This document shows positions 36,714-43,859 of a stretch of DNA of 64,000 nt, one piece after another. The position numbers and the translations under genes were made by a program. How positions within the stretch are numbered: position 1 is the first letter of the stretch; each line of letters starts with the position of its first letter. The stretch comes from Marinibacterium sp050389775. Its GTDB lineage: Bacteria > Pseudomonadota > Alphaproteobacteria > Rhodobacterales > Rhodobacteraceae. The notes below the pieces were generated by a model, which was not told the origin of the DNA, did no database searches, and worked only from the letters and a program-made list of their open reading frames with translations. The DNA lies in assembly GCF_050389775.1 (NCBI RefSeq), contig NZ_CP177144.1:1736001-1800000 (forward strand), given 5' to 3'.

Positions 36714-36729
36714 GGCCGGCGACGTGTCG

Positions 36730-36759
36730 GGATATTTCGAAAGAGAAAGAAGCAGGAGG
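36730..36759 (+). repeat. AAAGAGAAAGAAGCAG-family element supplying an RBS
   Basis: GGATATTTCGAAAGAGAAAG followed by AAGCAGGAGG. The final AGGAGG lies 8 nt before the MOSC gene ATG, so here the repeat provides the Shine-Dalgarno sequence. Single arm. Confidence 0.7.
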
Positions 36760-36767
36760 TCGGGCCC

Positions 36768-37343
36768 ATGTCGGTGTATCGCAAGAGCGAATATGTCGGG
36801 GAAGTGGTCTGGCTGGGCGTGGCGCCCGCGGGGCAGGGGCTGCGCTCGGGGGAAGAGGCCGCGCTGGAGCTGGGCTTTGACGGGGTGACCGGGGCGCGGC
36901 ACGGGGGCGAGAACCGGCCGGCCTGTGTCAGGGTGCGCGAGCTGCATCCCGAGGGCACCGAGATCCGCAACGTGCGGCAGCTGACGGTACTGTCCGAGGA
37001 AGAGCTGGCGGAGATCGCTGCGGAGATCGGGCTGGAGCGGCTCGACCCGGGGCTGCTGGGGGTGTCGGTGGTGCTGCGGGGCATACCCGATTTCACCCAT
37101 GTGCCGCCGTCGTCGCGCCTGCAGGGCCCGGACGGGGTGACCCTGACCGTGGACATGGAGAACCTGCCCTGCAACCTGCCGGCGCGCGAGATCGAGAAGG
37201 ACGAGCCGGGCCATGGCAAGGCGTTCAAGCGGGCGGCCGAGGGCCGGCGCGGGGTGACGGCCTGGGTCGAACGGCCCGGGACGCTGCGGCCGGGCGACCG
37301 GCTGGCGCTGTGGCTGCCGGCGCAGCGGGGCTGGAACGGGTGA
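36768..37343 (+). CDS. MOSC-domain protein
   Basis: A 191-residue protein of the MOSC family (molybdenum cofactor sulfurase C-terminal domain). Visible family features are the GARHGGENRPACVRVRE and NVRQLTVLSEEELAEIA stretches, RLDPGLLGVSVVLRGIPDFT (position of the usual GENxxxxG segment) and a Cys in DMENLPCNLPAREIE, the candidate persulfide-carrying residue. Such proteins transfer or bind sulfur for molybdoenzymes or detoxification; the precise role is unknown. AGGAGG from an intergenic repeat precedes the ATG. Confidence 0.8.
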   Translation: MSVYRKSEYVGEVVWLGVAPAGQGLRSGEEAALELGFDGVTGARHGGENRPACVRVRELHPEGTEIRNVRQLTVLSEEELAEIAAEIGLERLDPGLLGVSVVLRGIPDFTHVPPSSRLQGPDGVTLTVDMENLPCNLPAREIEKDEPGHGKAFKRAAEGRRGVTAWVERPGTLRPGDRLALWLPAQRGWNG

Positions 37344-37482
37344 ACCGGGCGCCGCGTTGAAGGGCAGGGGTTTCCGATGCTCGCCGCGTGGTGGGCGCAA
37401 ATGGCCCGAACCCGTCGCCGGGGCGGTTTTGCCCGGGGCCATGGCGGGGTAGGACGGGGCCGAGACAAGAAGCGAGGACACC

Positions 37483-38385
37483 ATGACGGCGGATGTCATT
37501 GACGGAAAGGCCTTTGCGGCCGATGTGCGGGCACGGGTGGCGGAACAGGTGACGCGGCTGAAGGCCGATCACGGGATCACCCCGGGCCTGGCCGTGGTGC
37601 TGGTGGGCGAGGACCCGGCCAGCCAGGTCTACGTGCGATCCAAGGGCAAGCAGACGATCGAGGCGGGCATGGCCTCGTTTGAGCACAAGCTGCCGGCCGA
37701 CACGCCCGAAGGCGAGCTGCTGGAGTTGGTCGAGGCGCTGAACAAGGATCCGCAGGTGCATGGCATCCTGGTCCAGCTGCCGCTGCCCGATCACGTCGAT
37801 GCCGACAAGGTGATCAATGCCATTGCGCCGGCCAAGGATGTCGACGGGTTCCACGTGTCGAACGTGGGGCTGCTGGGCACGGGCCAGAAGGCCATGGTGC
37901 CCTGCACGCCGCTGGGCAGCCTGATGCTGCTGCGCGACCGGCTGGGCAGCCTGTCGGGGCTGAATGCCGTGGTGATCGGGCGGTCGAACATCGTGGGCAA
38001 GCCGATGGCCCAGCTGCTGTTGCAGGACAGCTGCACGGTGACGGTGGCCCATTCGCGGACCCGGGACCTGGCCGATGTCGTGCGCCGGGCGGATATCGTC
38101 GTGGCGGCAGTGGGCCGGCCCGAAATGGTCAAGGGCGAGTGGATCAAGCCCGGGGCGACGGTGATCGACGTGGGCATCAACCGCGTGCCGGCGCCCGACA
38201 AGGGCGAGGGCAAGACCCGGCTGGTGGGGGATTGCGATTATGCCAGCTGTGCCGAGGTGGCCGGGGCGATCACGCCGGTGCCGGGCGGGGTCGGGCCGAT
38301 GACCATTGCCTGCCTGCTGGCCAACACGCTGACGGCCTGCTGCCGGGCCAACGGGCTGGAGGCGCCGCAGGACCTGACGGCCTGA
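37483..38385 (+). CDS. folD: Methylenetetrahydrofolate dehydrogenase/cyclohydrolase
   Basis: A 300-residue bifunctional enzyme interconverting 5,10-methylene- and 10-formyl-tetrahydrofolate with NADP. Signature segments are VLVGEDPASQVYVRSKGKQT (with the catalytic Lys), GILVQLPLPDHVDADKVINA, PCTPLGSLMLL, VVIGRSNIVGKPMAQLLL and ITPVPGGVGPMTIACLL. The length is standard. It appears monocistronic with a hairpin terminator after it. Confidence 0.97.
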   Translation: MTADVIDGKAFAADVRARVAEQVTRLKADHGITPGLAVVLVGEDPASQVYVRSKGKQTIEAGMASFEHKLPADTPEGELLELVEALNKDPQVHGILVQLPLPDHVDADKVINAIAPAKDVDGFHVSNVGLLGTGQKAMVPCTPLGSLMLLRDRLGSLSGLNAVVIGRSNIVGKPMAQLLLQDSCTVTVAHSRTRDLADVVRRADIVVAAVGRPEMVKGEWIKPGATVIDVGINRVPAPDKGEGKTRLVGDCDYASCAEVAGAITPVPGGVGPMTIACLLANTLTACCRANGLEAPQDLTA

Positions 38386-38418
38386 GCGCCGCCTGCACCA
38401 CGGCCCCACCGGGCCCGG

Positions 38419-38460
38419 GGACCCGTCTTCGCAGCTGCGTGAGGCGGGTCCTTTCGTGTT
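38419..38460 (+). terminator. Terminator after folD
   Basis: GGACCCG (38419-38425) pairs with CGGGTCC (38445-38451), with an inner CGCAGCTGCG palindrome. It is followed by TTTCGTGTTT and lies 34 bp after the folD stop. Confidence 0.7.
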
Positions 38461-38521
38461 TACAGGTCGCGTCCGGCTTGGCTACACATGGGGCCAACCT
38501 TTGTAATCACCAGTGAATTCC

Positions 38522-39394
38522 ATGCACTACCCGTTTCAGGGCCTGGCCGCGCAGGGCCGGAACAAGATTTACATCATTGTCTGGACGCTGGGCACGCTTG
38601 TCGTGGCCATGGCCGGGCCGTTCGGCACTTTCGAATCCTACACCTTCCCGCAGCGGCTGCTGTTTTGGGGCGTGGTGGTCATCACGTCGACCTTGCTGGG
38701 CGCTTTCCTGCGCAGCCTGACCATGCGCTTGGTGCCCGAGGACCGGCCGTGGCGGCGGGACGGGCTGCAGGTGCTGCTGATGACCCTGGTCTTTGCGCCT
38801 TTCGTCTGGCTGACGGAATGGCTGATGCTGCAGCGGCCGGCCGCATCGGGGCCGCACCTGGGACGGGTGATGTTCTACGTGGCCATCGTGTCGGTGGGCA
38901 TCTGCGTGATGCGTCGGGTGGTGCGCCAGAGCTTTGCCCAGGCAGGCGAGGCCCCCGGGCCCGCGGCCCCCGAAAGCGCCCCGGCGGTCGAGGCCTCCGA
39001 GGGAGCGCCCTTGGTTGCGTCCGAAGCGGACCCGGCGCCCGAAGAACAGGCGCCGGAGCCCGTGCCGGAGCCCGCCCCCCAACCGCCGCGCCTGATCCGC
39101 CGCCTGCCGGAGCCGATGGCCGGGCGGATCATCCGGCTGAACGTCAAGGACCACCAGGTCCGGGTGATCACGACCGAAGGCGAATACAGCATCCGCCTGC
39201 GCTTTGGTGATGCGATCGACGAGATGGACCCGGTCGACGGGTTCTGCACCCACCGCAGCCATTGGGTCGCGCGCCATGCGGTGAGCGGGGCCGAGAGGGA
39301 ACAGGGCAAGACCTACCTGCGGCTGGTCAATGGTGACCGCGTGCCGGTCAGCCGAACCTACCTGTCCGACCTCGAAGACGCCGGGCTGCTCTGA
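38522..39394 (+). CDS. Membrane-anchored LytTR-domain DNA-binding protein
   Basis: A 290-residue protein. Four hydrophobic helices occupy residues ~15-135 (IVWTLGTLVVAMAGPFGTF, LLFWGVVVITSTLLGAFL, GLQVLLMTLVFAPFVWLTEW, VMFYVAIVSVGICVM). An Ala/Pro/Glu-rich linker of about 55 residues leads to a C-terminal LytTR domain (RIIRLNVKDHQVRVITTEGE, DPVDGFCTHRSHWVARHAV, LRLVNGDRVPVSRTYLSDLE). It would bind DNA while membrane-held. The signal and targets are unknown; there is no partner kinase nearby. GTG 38513 is an alternative start. Confidence 0.85.
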   Translation: MHYPFQGLAAQGRNKIYIIVWTLGTLVVAMAGPFGTFESYTFPQRLLFWGVVVITSTLLGAFLRSLTMRLVPEDRPWRRDGLQVLLMTLVFAPFVWLTEWLMLQRPAASGPHLGRVMFYVAIVSVGICVMRRVVRQSFAQAGEAPGPAAPESAPAVEASEGAPLVASEADPAPEEQAPEPVPEPAPQPPRLIRRLPEPMAGRIIRLNVKDHQVRVITTEGEYSIRLRFGDAIDEMDPVDGFCTHRSHWVARHAVSGAEREQGKTYLRLVNGDRVPVSRTYLSDLEDAGLL

Positions 39395-39428
39395 CCACCG
39401 GCCTTGCGCGGCTGGCGGGGACAGGGCG

Positions 39429-39456
39429 GGATATTTTCAAAGAGAAAGAAGCAGGA
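39429..39456 (+). repeat. AAAGAGAAAGAAGCAG-family element (plus arm)
   Basis: GGATATTTTCAAAGAGAAAG followed by AAGCAGGA, 35 bp after the LytTR stop. Its partner arm in opposite orientation lies at 39495-39524 in the first unit of the 111-bp array, so the two could form a long stem with a 38-nt loop. Confidence 0.7.
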
Positions 39457-39481
39457 TCGTGGTACGGGGCGGGTGGGCCTC

Positions 39482-39812
39482 CGCGCTTGACCGACCTGCT
39501 GCTTCTTTCTCTTTCCAAGTATCCCGTTGGTCGATTGGCCATCGGGCAGATCCGCAGGTCGGCGTGGCATCGGCATGGGCCGGTCGGGTACCCGCGCTCG
39601 ACGGGCCTGCTGTTTCTTTCTCATTCCAAGTATCCCGTTGGTCGATCGGCCATCGGGCGGGTCCGCAGGTCAGAGTGGCATCGGTACGGGCCGGGCGGAT
39701 ACCCGCGCTTGACCGACCTGCTGTTTCTTTCTCTTTCCAAATATCCCATTTACCGGCCGGCCATCGGGCAGACCCGCAGGTCAGCGCGGCATCGGCACCG
39801 GGCGGGCGGAGG
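39482..39812. repeat. 111-bp tandem repeat, 3 copies, overlapping the pdeM 3' end
   Basis: Units start at 39482, 39593 and 39704 with an exact 111-bp period, each opening CGCGCTYGAC. Each unit contains a minus-oriented copy of the AAAGAGAAAGAAGCAG element (39495-39524, 39606-39635, 39717-39746). The last 30 bp or so of unit 3 are the final codons and stop (39781-39783) of pdeM; units 1 and 2 carry decayed copies of that gene end (GGCATCGGYA...). The array therefore arose by duplication that took in the pdeM 3' end. It fills the gap between the convergent LytTR and pdeM genes. Confidence 0.9.
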
Positions 39813-40461
39813 GGCCGGTCAGGATGGCCAGCGCCTCGGGGCGCATCAGGCGCGACAGGTCGGGGCTGCAGGAGCGCAGCCCGCCGGTAAAGGTGCCGAA
39901 GGCCGGCATGATCACCCGGTCGCGGTCGACCAGGAAGGCCGGGCGGGAAATGCTGCGCATCCGCGTGCGGACCCGGGCCTTGGGGTGGTAATGGCCCGAG
40001 ATCTCGGCCCGCGCGCCGGGTTGGGCGATGTGGCGGAAGGTCAGCGGTCCGAGGGTCAGTTCGGCCAGGTGATCGCCGCCCAGCTCGACCGGGCCCGGAT
40101 CGTGGTTGCCTTCGATCCAGGTCCAGCGCCGGCCCGCCTGCAGCCGGGCCAGCATCAGACGTTCGGCTTCGGGCAGGGCCCGGGCCGCGGCGAGGTCGTC
40201 GAAACTGTCGCCGAGGCAGACCACGTGGCGCGCGCCGGTGGTGTCCAGCGCCTCGGACAGGCGGTGCAGCGTGTCGCGGCTTTCGTAGGGCGGCAGGGGC
40301 GCGCCGCCCCGGCGGGCCTGGCGTTCGGCCTTGCCCAGATGCAGGTCGGACACACAGAGCAGGTCCTGCCCCGGCCACCACAGCGCGCCCGAGGGCAGGG
40401 CGGTCAGGCGGGCGCCGGCCAGGTTGAAGGCATGGGTGCGGGGGGCGTCAAGGGCGTTCAT
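39781..40461 (-). CDS. pdeM: Ligase-associated DNA repair endonuclease PdeM
   Basis: A 226-residue calcineurin-type metallophosphoesterase. Metal-binding motifs in order are CVSDLHLGKAERQ (D-x-H), VCLGDSFDDL (GD), WIEGNHDPGP (GNHD) and EISGHYHPKARVR (GHxH). PdeM accompanies an Lhr-like helicase in the ligase-associated DNA damage response set and is believed to act on DNA ends or phosphodiesters. ATG 40461 is chosen for AAGGA 9 nt upstream and the family-like N-terminus. It lies downstream of the helicase gene, separated by a 170-bp gap full of short repeats. Confidence 0.9.
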   Translation of the reverse strand: MNALDAPRTHAFNLAGARLTALPSGALWWPGQDLLCVSDLHLGKAERQARRGGAPLPPYESRDTLHRLSEALDTTGARHVVCLGDSFDDLAAARALPEAERLMLARLQAGRRWTWIEGNHDPGPVELGGDHLAELTLGPLTFRHIAQPGARAEISGHYHPKARVRTRMRSISRPAFLVDRDRVIMPAFGTFTGGLRSCSPDLSRLMRPEALAILTGPSARPVPMPR

Positions 40462-40531
40462 GCTCCGTTCCTTGACCGATCCGACGCCCCCGCGCAAGGG
40501 ATTCGGTGACGCGCTGCGCGGGAGGGGCGGG

Positions 40532-40635
40532 GGCGAGCCCCACGCGGGAGGGTCAGAGGCGAGCCGCACGTGGGAGGGTCGGAGGCGAGTCCCACGTGGG
40601 AGGGTCAGCGGCGAGCCGCACGCGGATCGGGTCAG
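40532..40635. repeat. 26-bp tandem repeat, 4 copies, at the helicase stop
   Basis: Units start at 40532, 40558, 40584 and 40610 with consensus GGCGAGYCSCACGYGGGAGG and then GTCRGM. The fourth unit contains the helicase stop codon (TCA, 40632-40634, minus strand). It lies within the 170-bp helicase-pdeM gap, so it would be part of the transcript if the two genes are co-transcribed. The CCCACGTGGG cores are self-complementary. Confidence 0.88.
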
Positions 40636-43031
40636 GCCAGCCCGGCGGCGGTCATCAGGGCCTCGGTCTCTTCGGCCAGCAGGCGTTCGTCGGCCGAGCC
40701 GGCCACCGGAACCCGCCCGTGTTCCAGGAAGAGCGGCGCGGCCAGCGGGGTGACCCGGTCGAGGCGCAAGAGGTCGATGCCCGAGGTCCGGGCCAGCATT
40801 TCCTCGATCCGGCCGAAATCGACCAGCCCGCGCAGGGCTTCGGTCCGGGTGACACGCATCATCAGGTGATCGGGATCATATTTCAGCAAGGTGTCGTAAA
40901 GGATGTCCGACGACATGGTCATCTGGCGCCCGGTCTTGCGCGGGCCCATCACGTTGCGTTCGATCAGCCCGGCAATGGTGGCCGAGGCCCGAAAGGTGCG
41001 TTTCATCACGGCGTTGCCGGCCAGCCAGCGGTCCAGCCCGTCGCGCAGGGCGTCGATGTCAAAGAGCGGCGCGGGATCGATCACCGCGTCCAGCCCCCAG
41101 ATCAGCGTGGCATAATCGGTGGCCACGAAACCCATCGGCGCATGGCCGGTTTCCTCCAGCCGCTTGGTCAGCAGCAGGCCCAGGGTCTGCTGGGCATTGC
41201 GCCCGGCAAAGCCGTAGATGCAGACATGCTCGCGCCCGTCATGGGGAAAGCTTTCGATCAGCAACCGGCCGTGTTCGGGCAGGCGCGAGACCTGGCGCTG
41301 CAGGGCCAGCCAGTCGCGGGTATGGGCGGGCAGCTGCGGCCAGTCGGGTTCGGCCAGCAGGTCGAGGATGCGCGCCGACAGCTGGGTCGAGGTGGCGAAC
41401 TTGGTGCCCGAGAACACCGCGATCTTGGGCTTGCGGCTGGCATTGCGCGACACTTCGACGACCGTTTCGCGCAGCCCTTCATAGCGCACGATCCGGCCGC
41501 CGATCAGGAAGGTATCGCCGGGCGACAGCGAGGCGGCAAAGGCTTCTTCGATCTCGCCCAGGGGCTTGCCGCCCCGGTTGCGCTGCAGCCGGACCTTCAG
41601 CGTGTCGCTGTCGATGATCGTGCCGATGTTCATGCGGATCCGCTGGGCGGTGCGCGGGTCGCGCAATTGCCACAGGCCGTCTGGCCGCTGCTTCAGGCGT
41701 TGCCACTGGTCATAGGCTTTCAGCGCATAGCCCCCGGTGGCACAGAAATCGAGGCAATCGTCAAAGGCTGCCCGCGACAGCTCGGCATAGGCCCCGGCGG
41801 TACGCACCTGGGCAAAGAGCGCATCGGCATCGAAGGGCCCGGCGCAGGCGGCGATCAGGATATGCTGGCACAACACGTCGAGCGGCCCGGGCCCGCGCGG
41901 CTCGCCATCCAGTGCGCCGGCCTCGACGGCCTGCAGGGCGGCCAGGCATTCGACCACCTCGAACCGGTTCGCCGGCACCAGCAGGGCCTTGGACGGCGCG
42001 TTGTAGCGGTGATTGGCCCGGCCGATGCGCTGGACCAGCCGCTTGACGTTCTTGGGCGCGCCTATCTGGATGACCAGGTCGACATCGCCCCAGTCGAGGC
42101 CCAGGTCGAGCGAGCCGGTGCAGACGATGGCCCGCAGGTCGCCCCGGACCATCGCCTGTTCGACCCGTTCGCGCTGTTCGCGGTCGAGGCTGCCGTGGTG
42201 GATGCCGATGGGCAGGCTGTCCTCGTTGGCCAGCCAGAGATTGTGAAAGAAGATCTCGGCCTGGGCCCGGGTGTTGTGAAAGATCAGCGTGGTGCGGTGC
42301 TGGCGGACCTGGTCCAGCACGGCGGGGATGGCATGGGCCGCGCCGCCCCCGGCCCAGGGCGGGGGGGCATCGGTGGCCAGCATGGCGATGTCGGGGGCCG
42401 GGCCGGGATCGGCGGTCAGCACCTCGCAGGGATCGGGATGATGGGCCAGCAGCCGGGCGATGGCCCCGGGGTCTTCGACCGTGGCCGACAGGCCGACCCG
42501 GCGCAGGCCGGGGGCCAGGGCCTGCAGGCGCGACAGGGCCAGCATCAGCTGGTCGCCGCGCTTGCTTTCGGCCAGGGCGTGGATCTCGTCGACGATGACC
42601 CGGCGCAGCCCGGCAAAGGTGCGCCCGGCATCTTCGTAGCTGGTCAGCAGGGCCAGGCTTTCGGGCGTGGTCAGCAGGATATGCGGCGGATCGGCCCGCT
42701 GGCGCCGGCGCGCGGTGGCCGAGGTGTCGCCGGTGCGGTCCTCGATGCGGATCGGCAGGCCGATCTCGTCGACCGGGTTGCGCAGGTTGCGCTTGATGTC
42801 GGCGGCCAGGGCCTTGAGCGGCGAGATGTAGAGCGTGTGCAGGCCCTGGTGCCCGCCCCCGGCCAGTTCGGCCAGGGTGGGCAGGAAGCCGGCCATGGTC
42901 TTGCCCCCGCCGGTCGGCGCGATCAGCAGGGTGGCCGGGGCATCGGCCCGGTCGACCATGGCCTGCTGGTGGGGATGAACCTGCCAGCCGCGCCGGTCGA
43001 ACCAGGCGGTGATCTGCGCGGGCAGCTCCAT
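40632..43031 (-). CDS. Ligase-associated DEXH-box DNA repair helicase (Lhr-like)
   Basis: A 799-residue superfamily 2 helicase. Motif I is LIAPTGGGKTMAGFLPTL, and YISPLKALAADIKRNL is motif Ia. The DExH box is VIVDEIHALAESKRGDQLML. LSATVEDPGAI is motif III, TLIFHNTRAQAEIFFHNLW motif IV, and QIGAPKNVKRLVQRIGRANH motif VI. The C-terminal 350 residues form the Lhr-core winged-helix/beta-barrel part. This length fits the TIGR04121 ligase-associated type, shorter than full Lhr. pdeM is next, but the usual ligase and exonuclease genes are absent. MarR lies only 7 bp upstream on the same strand. Confidence 0.93.
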   Translation of the reverse strand: MELPAQITAWFDRRGWQVHPHQQAMVDRADAPATLLIAPTGGGKTMAGFLPTLAELAGGGHQGLHTLYISPLKALAADIKRNLRNPVDEIGLPIRIEDRTGDTSATARRRQRADPPHILLTTPESLALLTSYEDAGRTFAGLRRVIVDEIHALAESKRGDQLMLALSRLQALAPGLRRVGLSATVEDPGAIARLLAHHPDPCEVLTADPGPAPDIAMLATDAPPPWAGGGAAHAIPAVLDQVRQHRTTLIFHNTRAQAEIFFHNLWLANEDSLPIGIHHGSLDREQRERVEQAMVRGDLRAIVCTGSLDLGLDWGDVDLVIQIGAPKNVKRLVQRIGRANHRYNAPSKALLVPANRFEVVECLAALQAVEAGALDGEPRGPGPLDVLCQHILIAACAGPFDADALFAQVRTAGAYAELSRAAFDDCLDFCATGGYALKAYDQWQRLKQRPDGLWQLRDPRTAQRIRMNIGTIIDSDTLKVRLQRNRGGKPLGEIEEAFAASLSPGDTFLIGGRIVRYEGLRETVVEVSRNASRKPKIAVFSGTKFATSTQLSARILDLLAEPDWPQLPAHTRDWLALQRQVSRLPEHGRLLIESFPHDGREHVCIYGFAGRNAQQTLGLLLTKRLEETGHAPMGFVATDYATLIWGLDAVIDPAPLFDIDALRDGLDRWLAGNAVMKRTFRASATIAGLIERNVMGPRKTGRQMTMSSDILYDTLLKYDPDHLMMRVTRTEALRGLVDFGRIEEMLARTSGIDLLRLDRVTPLAAPLFLEHGRVPVAGSADERLLAEETEALMTAAGLA

Positions 43032-43038
43032 CGGCGGC

Positions 43039-43677
43039 TCAGGACGCGATCGCGGTCTTCTTCAGGTCGGTGCTCATCTCGGCGATTTCCTCGGCAAAGC
43101 GTTCCCGGCCCATGCGCCCGGAATCATCCGTCCAGGCCACGAAACGGGCCATCAGGGGCACGAAGGCCGCGATTTCGTCGTCGGTCCAGCTGGACAGGAA
43201 TTCGCCCAGCACGAGGAACTTGAACCGCCGCACGACATTGACGATGGCCTCGCCCCGCTCGGTCAGCTCGACGATGGTGCGCCGGGCGTCGCGCTGGCTG
43301 ACGCTGCGCTGCGCCAGCGACTTGGCGATCAGGTCGCTGACCAGCCGCGAGGCCCGCGACGGGTCGATGCGCAGGCGCGCGGCGATGGTCGAGACCATGG
43401 TCTCGTCCTCGTCCTCGTACCAGGCTTCGTTGACCGGCTTGGCGATGGCAAACAGCACGTCCAGCTGCGCCTGGTCGATTTCCTCGGAGATACCGAAGGC
43501 GTCCAGCGCCGCCGTCCCCAGTTCCCGCTTGCCGATGCGCCTGCGCCATTGCTGCAGCGATGCATCGATATCCAGCGCGGCTTCGGTCGATCGGTGATCA
43601 ATACCTGCCTTCTCCAGGAAGTCCGCGAGTTCCTTGGTACAGCCCGTGATTGCCTTGTCCTCCTGTGGCGCCGGCAT
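43039..43677 (-). CDS. MarR-type winged-helix regulator
   Basis: A 212-residue transcription factor. The wHTH spans about residues 75-150: EIDQAQLDVLFAIAKPVNEA, MVSTIAARLRIDPSRASRLV as helix-turn-recognition helix, and SLAQRSVSQRDARRTIVELT as the wing. An N-terminal helix and C-terminal dimer helices complete the fold. ATG 43677 is chosen because the two upstream in-frame ATGs (43698, 43704) fall inside a palindromic operator. It is divergent from the DHA2 exporter and co-directional with the helicase gene 7 bp downstream. Confidence 0.85.
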   Translation of the reverse strand: MPAPQEDKAITGCTKELADFLEKAGIDHRSTEAALDIDASLQQWRRRIGKRELGTAALDAFGISEEIDQAQLDVLFAIAKPVNEAWYEDEDETMVSTIAARLRIDPSRASRLVSDLIAKSLAQRSVSQRDARRTIVELTERGEAIVNVVRRFKFLVLGEFLSSWTDDEIAAFVPLMARFVAWTDDSGRMGRERFAEEIAEMSTDLKKTAIAS

Positions 43678-43698
43678 CCCACCGGCCCTGCCTGTCAT

Positions 43699-43719
43699 AT
43701 ACATGTCATTGACATGTAT
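43699..43719. promoter_or_regulatory. Palindromic operator between marR-like gene and exporter
   Basis: ATACATGTCA (43699-43708), one central T, TGACATGTAT (43710-43719): a perfect 10-bp inverted repeat 21 bp before the MarR start and 140 bp before the exporter start. The size and symmetry suit a MarR dimer site. A related half-site GTACATATAC lies at 43727-43736. Confidence 0.75.
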
Positions 43720-43859
43720 TTGCAACGTACATATACCTGTCCCCAACACCCGTATCCGCCCCCGTCAAGGGCCGGCGGCCTTTCTGCCGCCTGTCGTACC
43801 CTGTCTTCGACCATGGATTCCATGGCCGGGCGGGGCGGATTGGTATCAAGGATTAACAT

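Noticed and set aside
39482..39812. CRISPR array
   Set aside because: The 111-bp units are contiguous tandem copies without short identical repeats alternating with unique spacers, and no cas genes are nearby.
39487..40509. Plus-strand protein made of 37-residue repeats
   Set aside because: The frame is open only because the tandem unit is 111 bp long. It runs through the antisense of pdeM, has no RBS, and the repeat includes the decayed end of pdeM.
43699..43749. Longer MarR-type protein starting at 43698, 43704 or 43749
   Set aside because: These starts lie inside or beyond the perfect palindrome expected to be the operator, and no Shine-Dalgarno precedes them.
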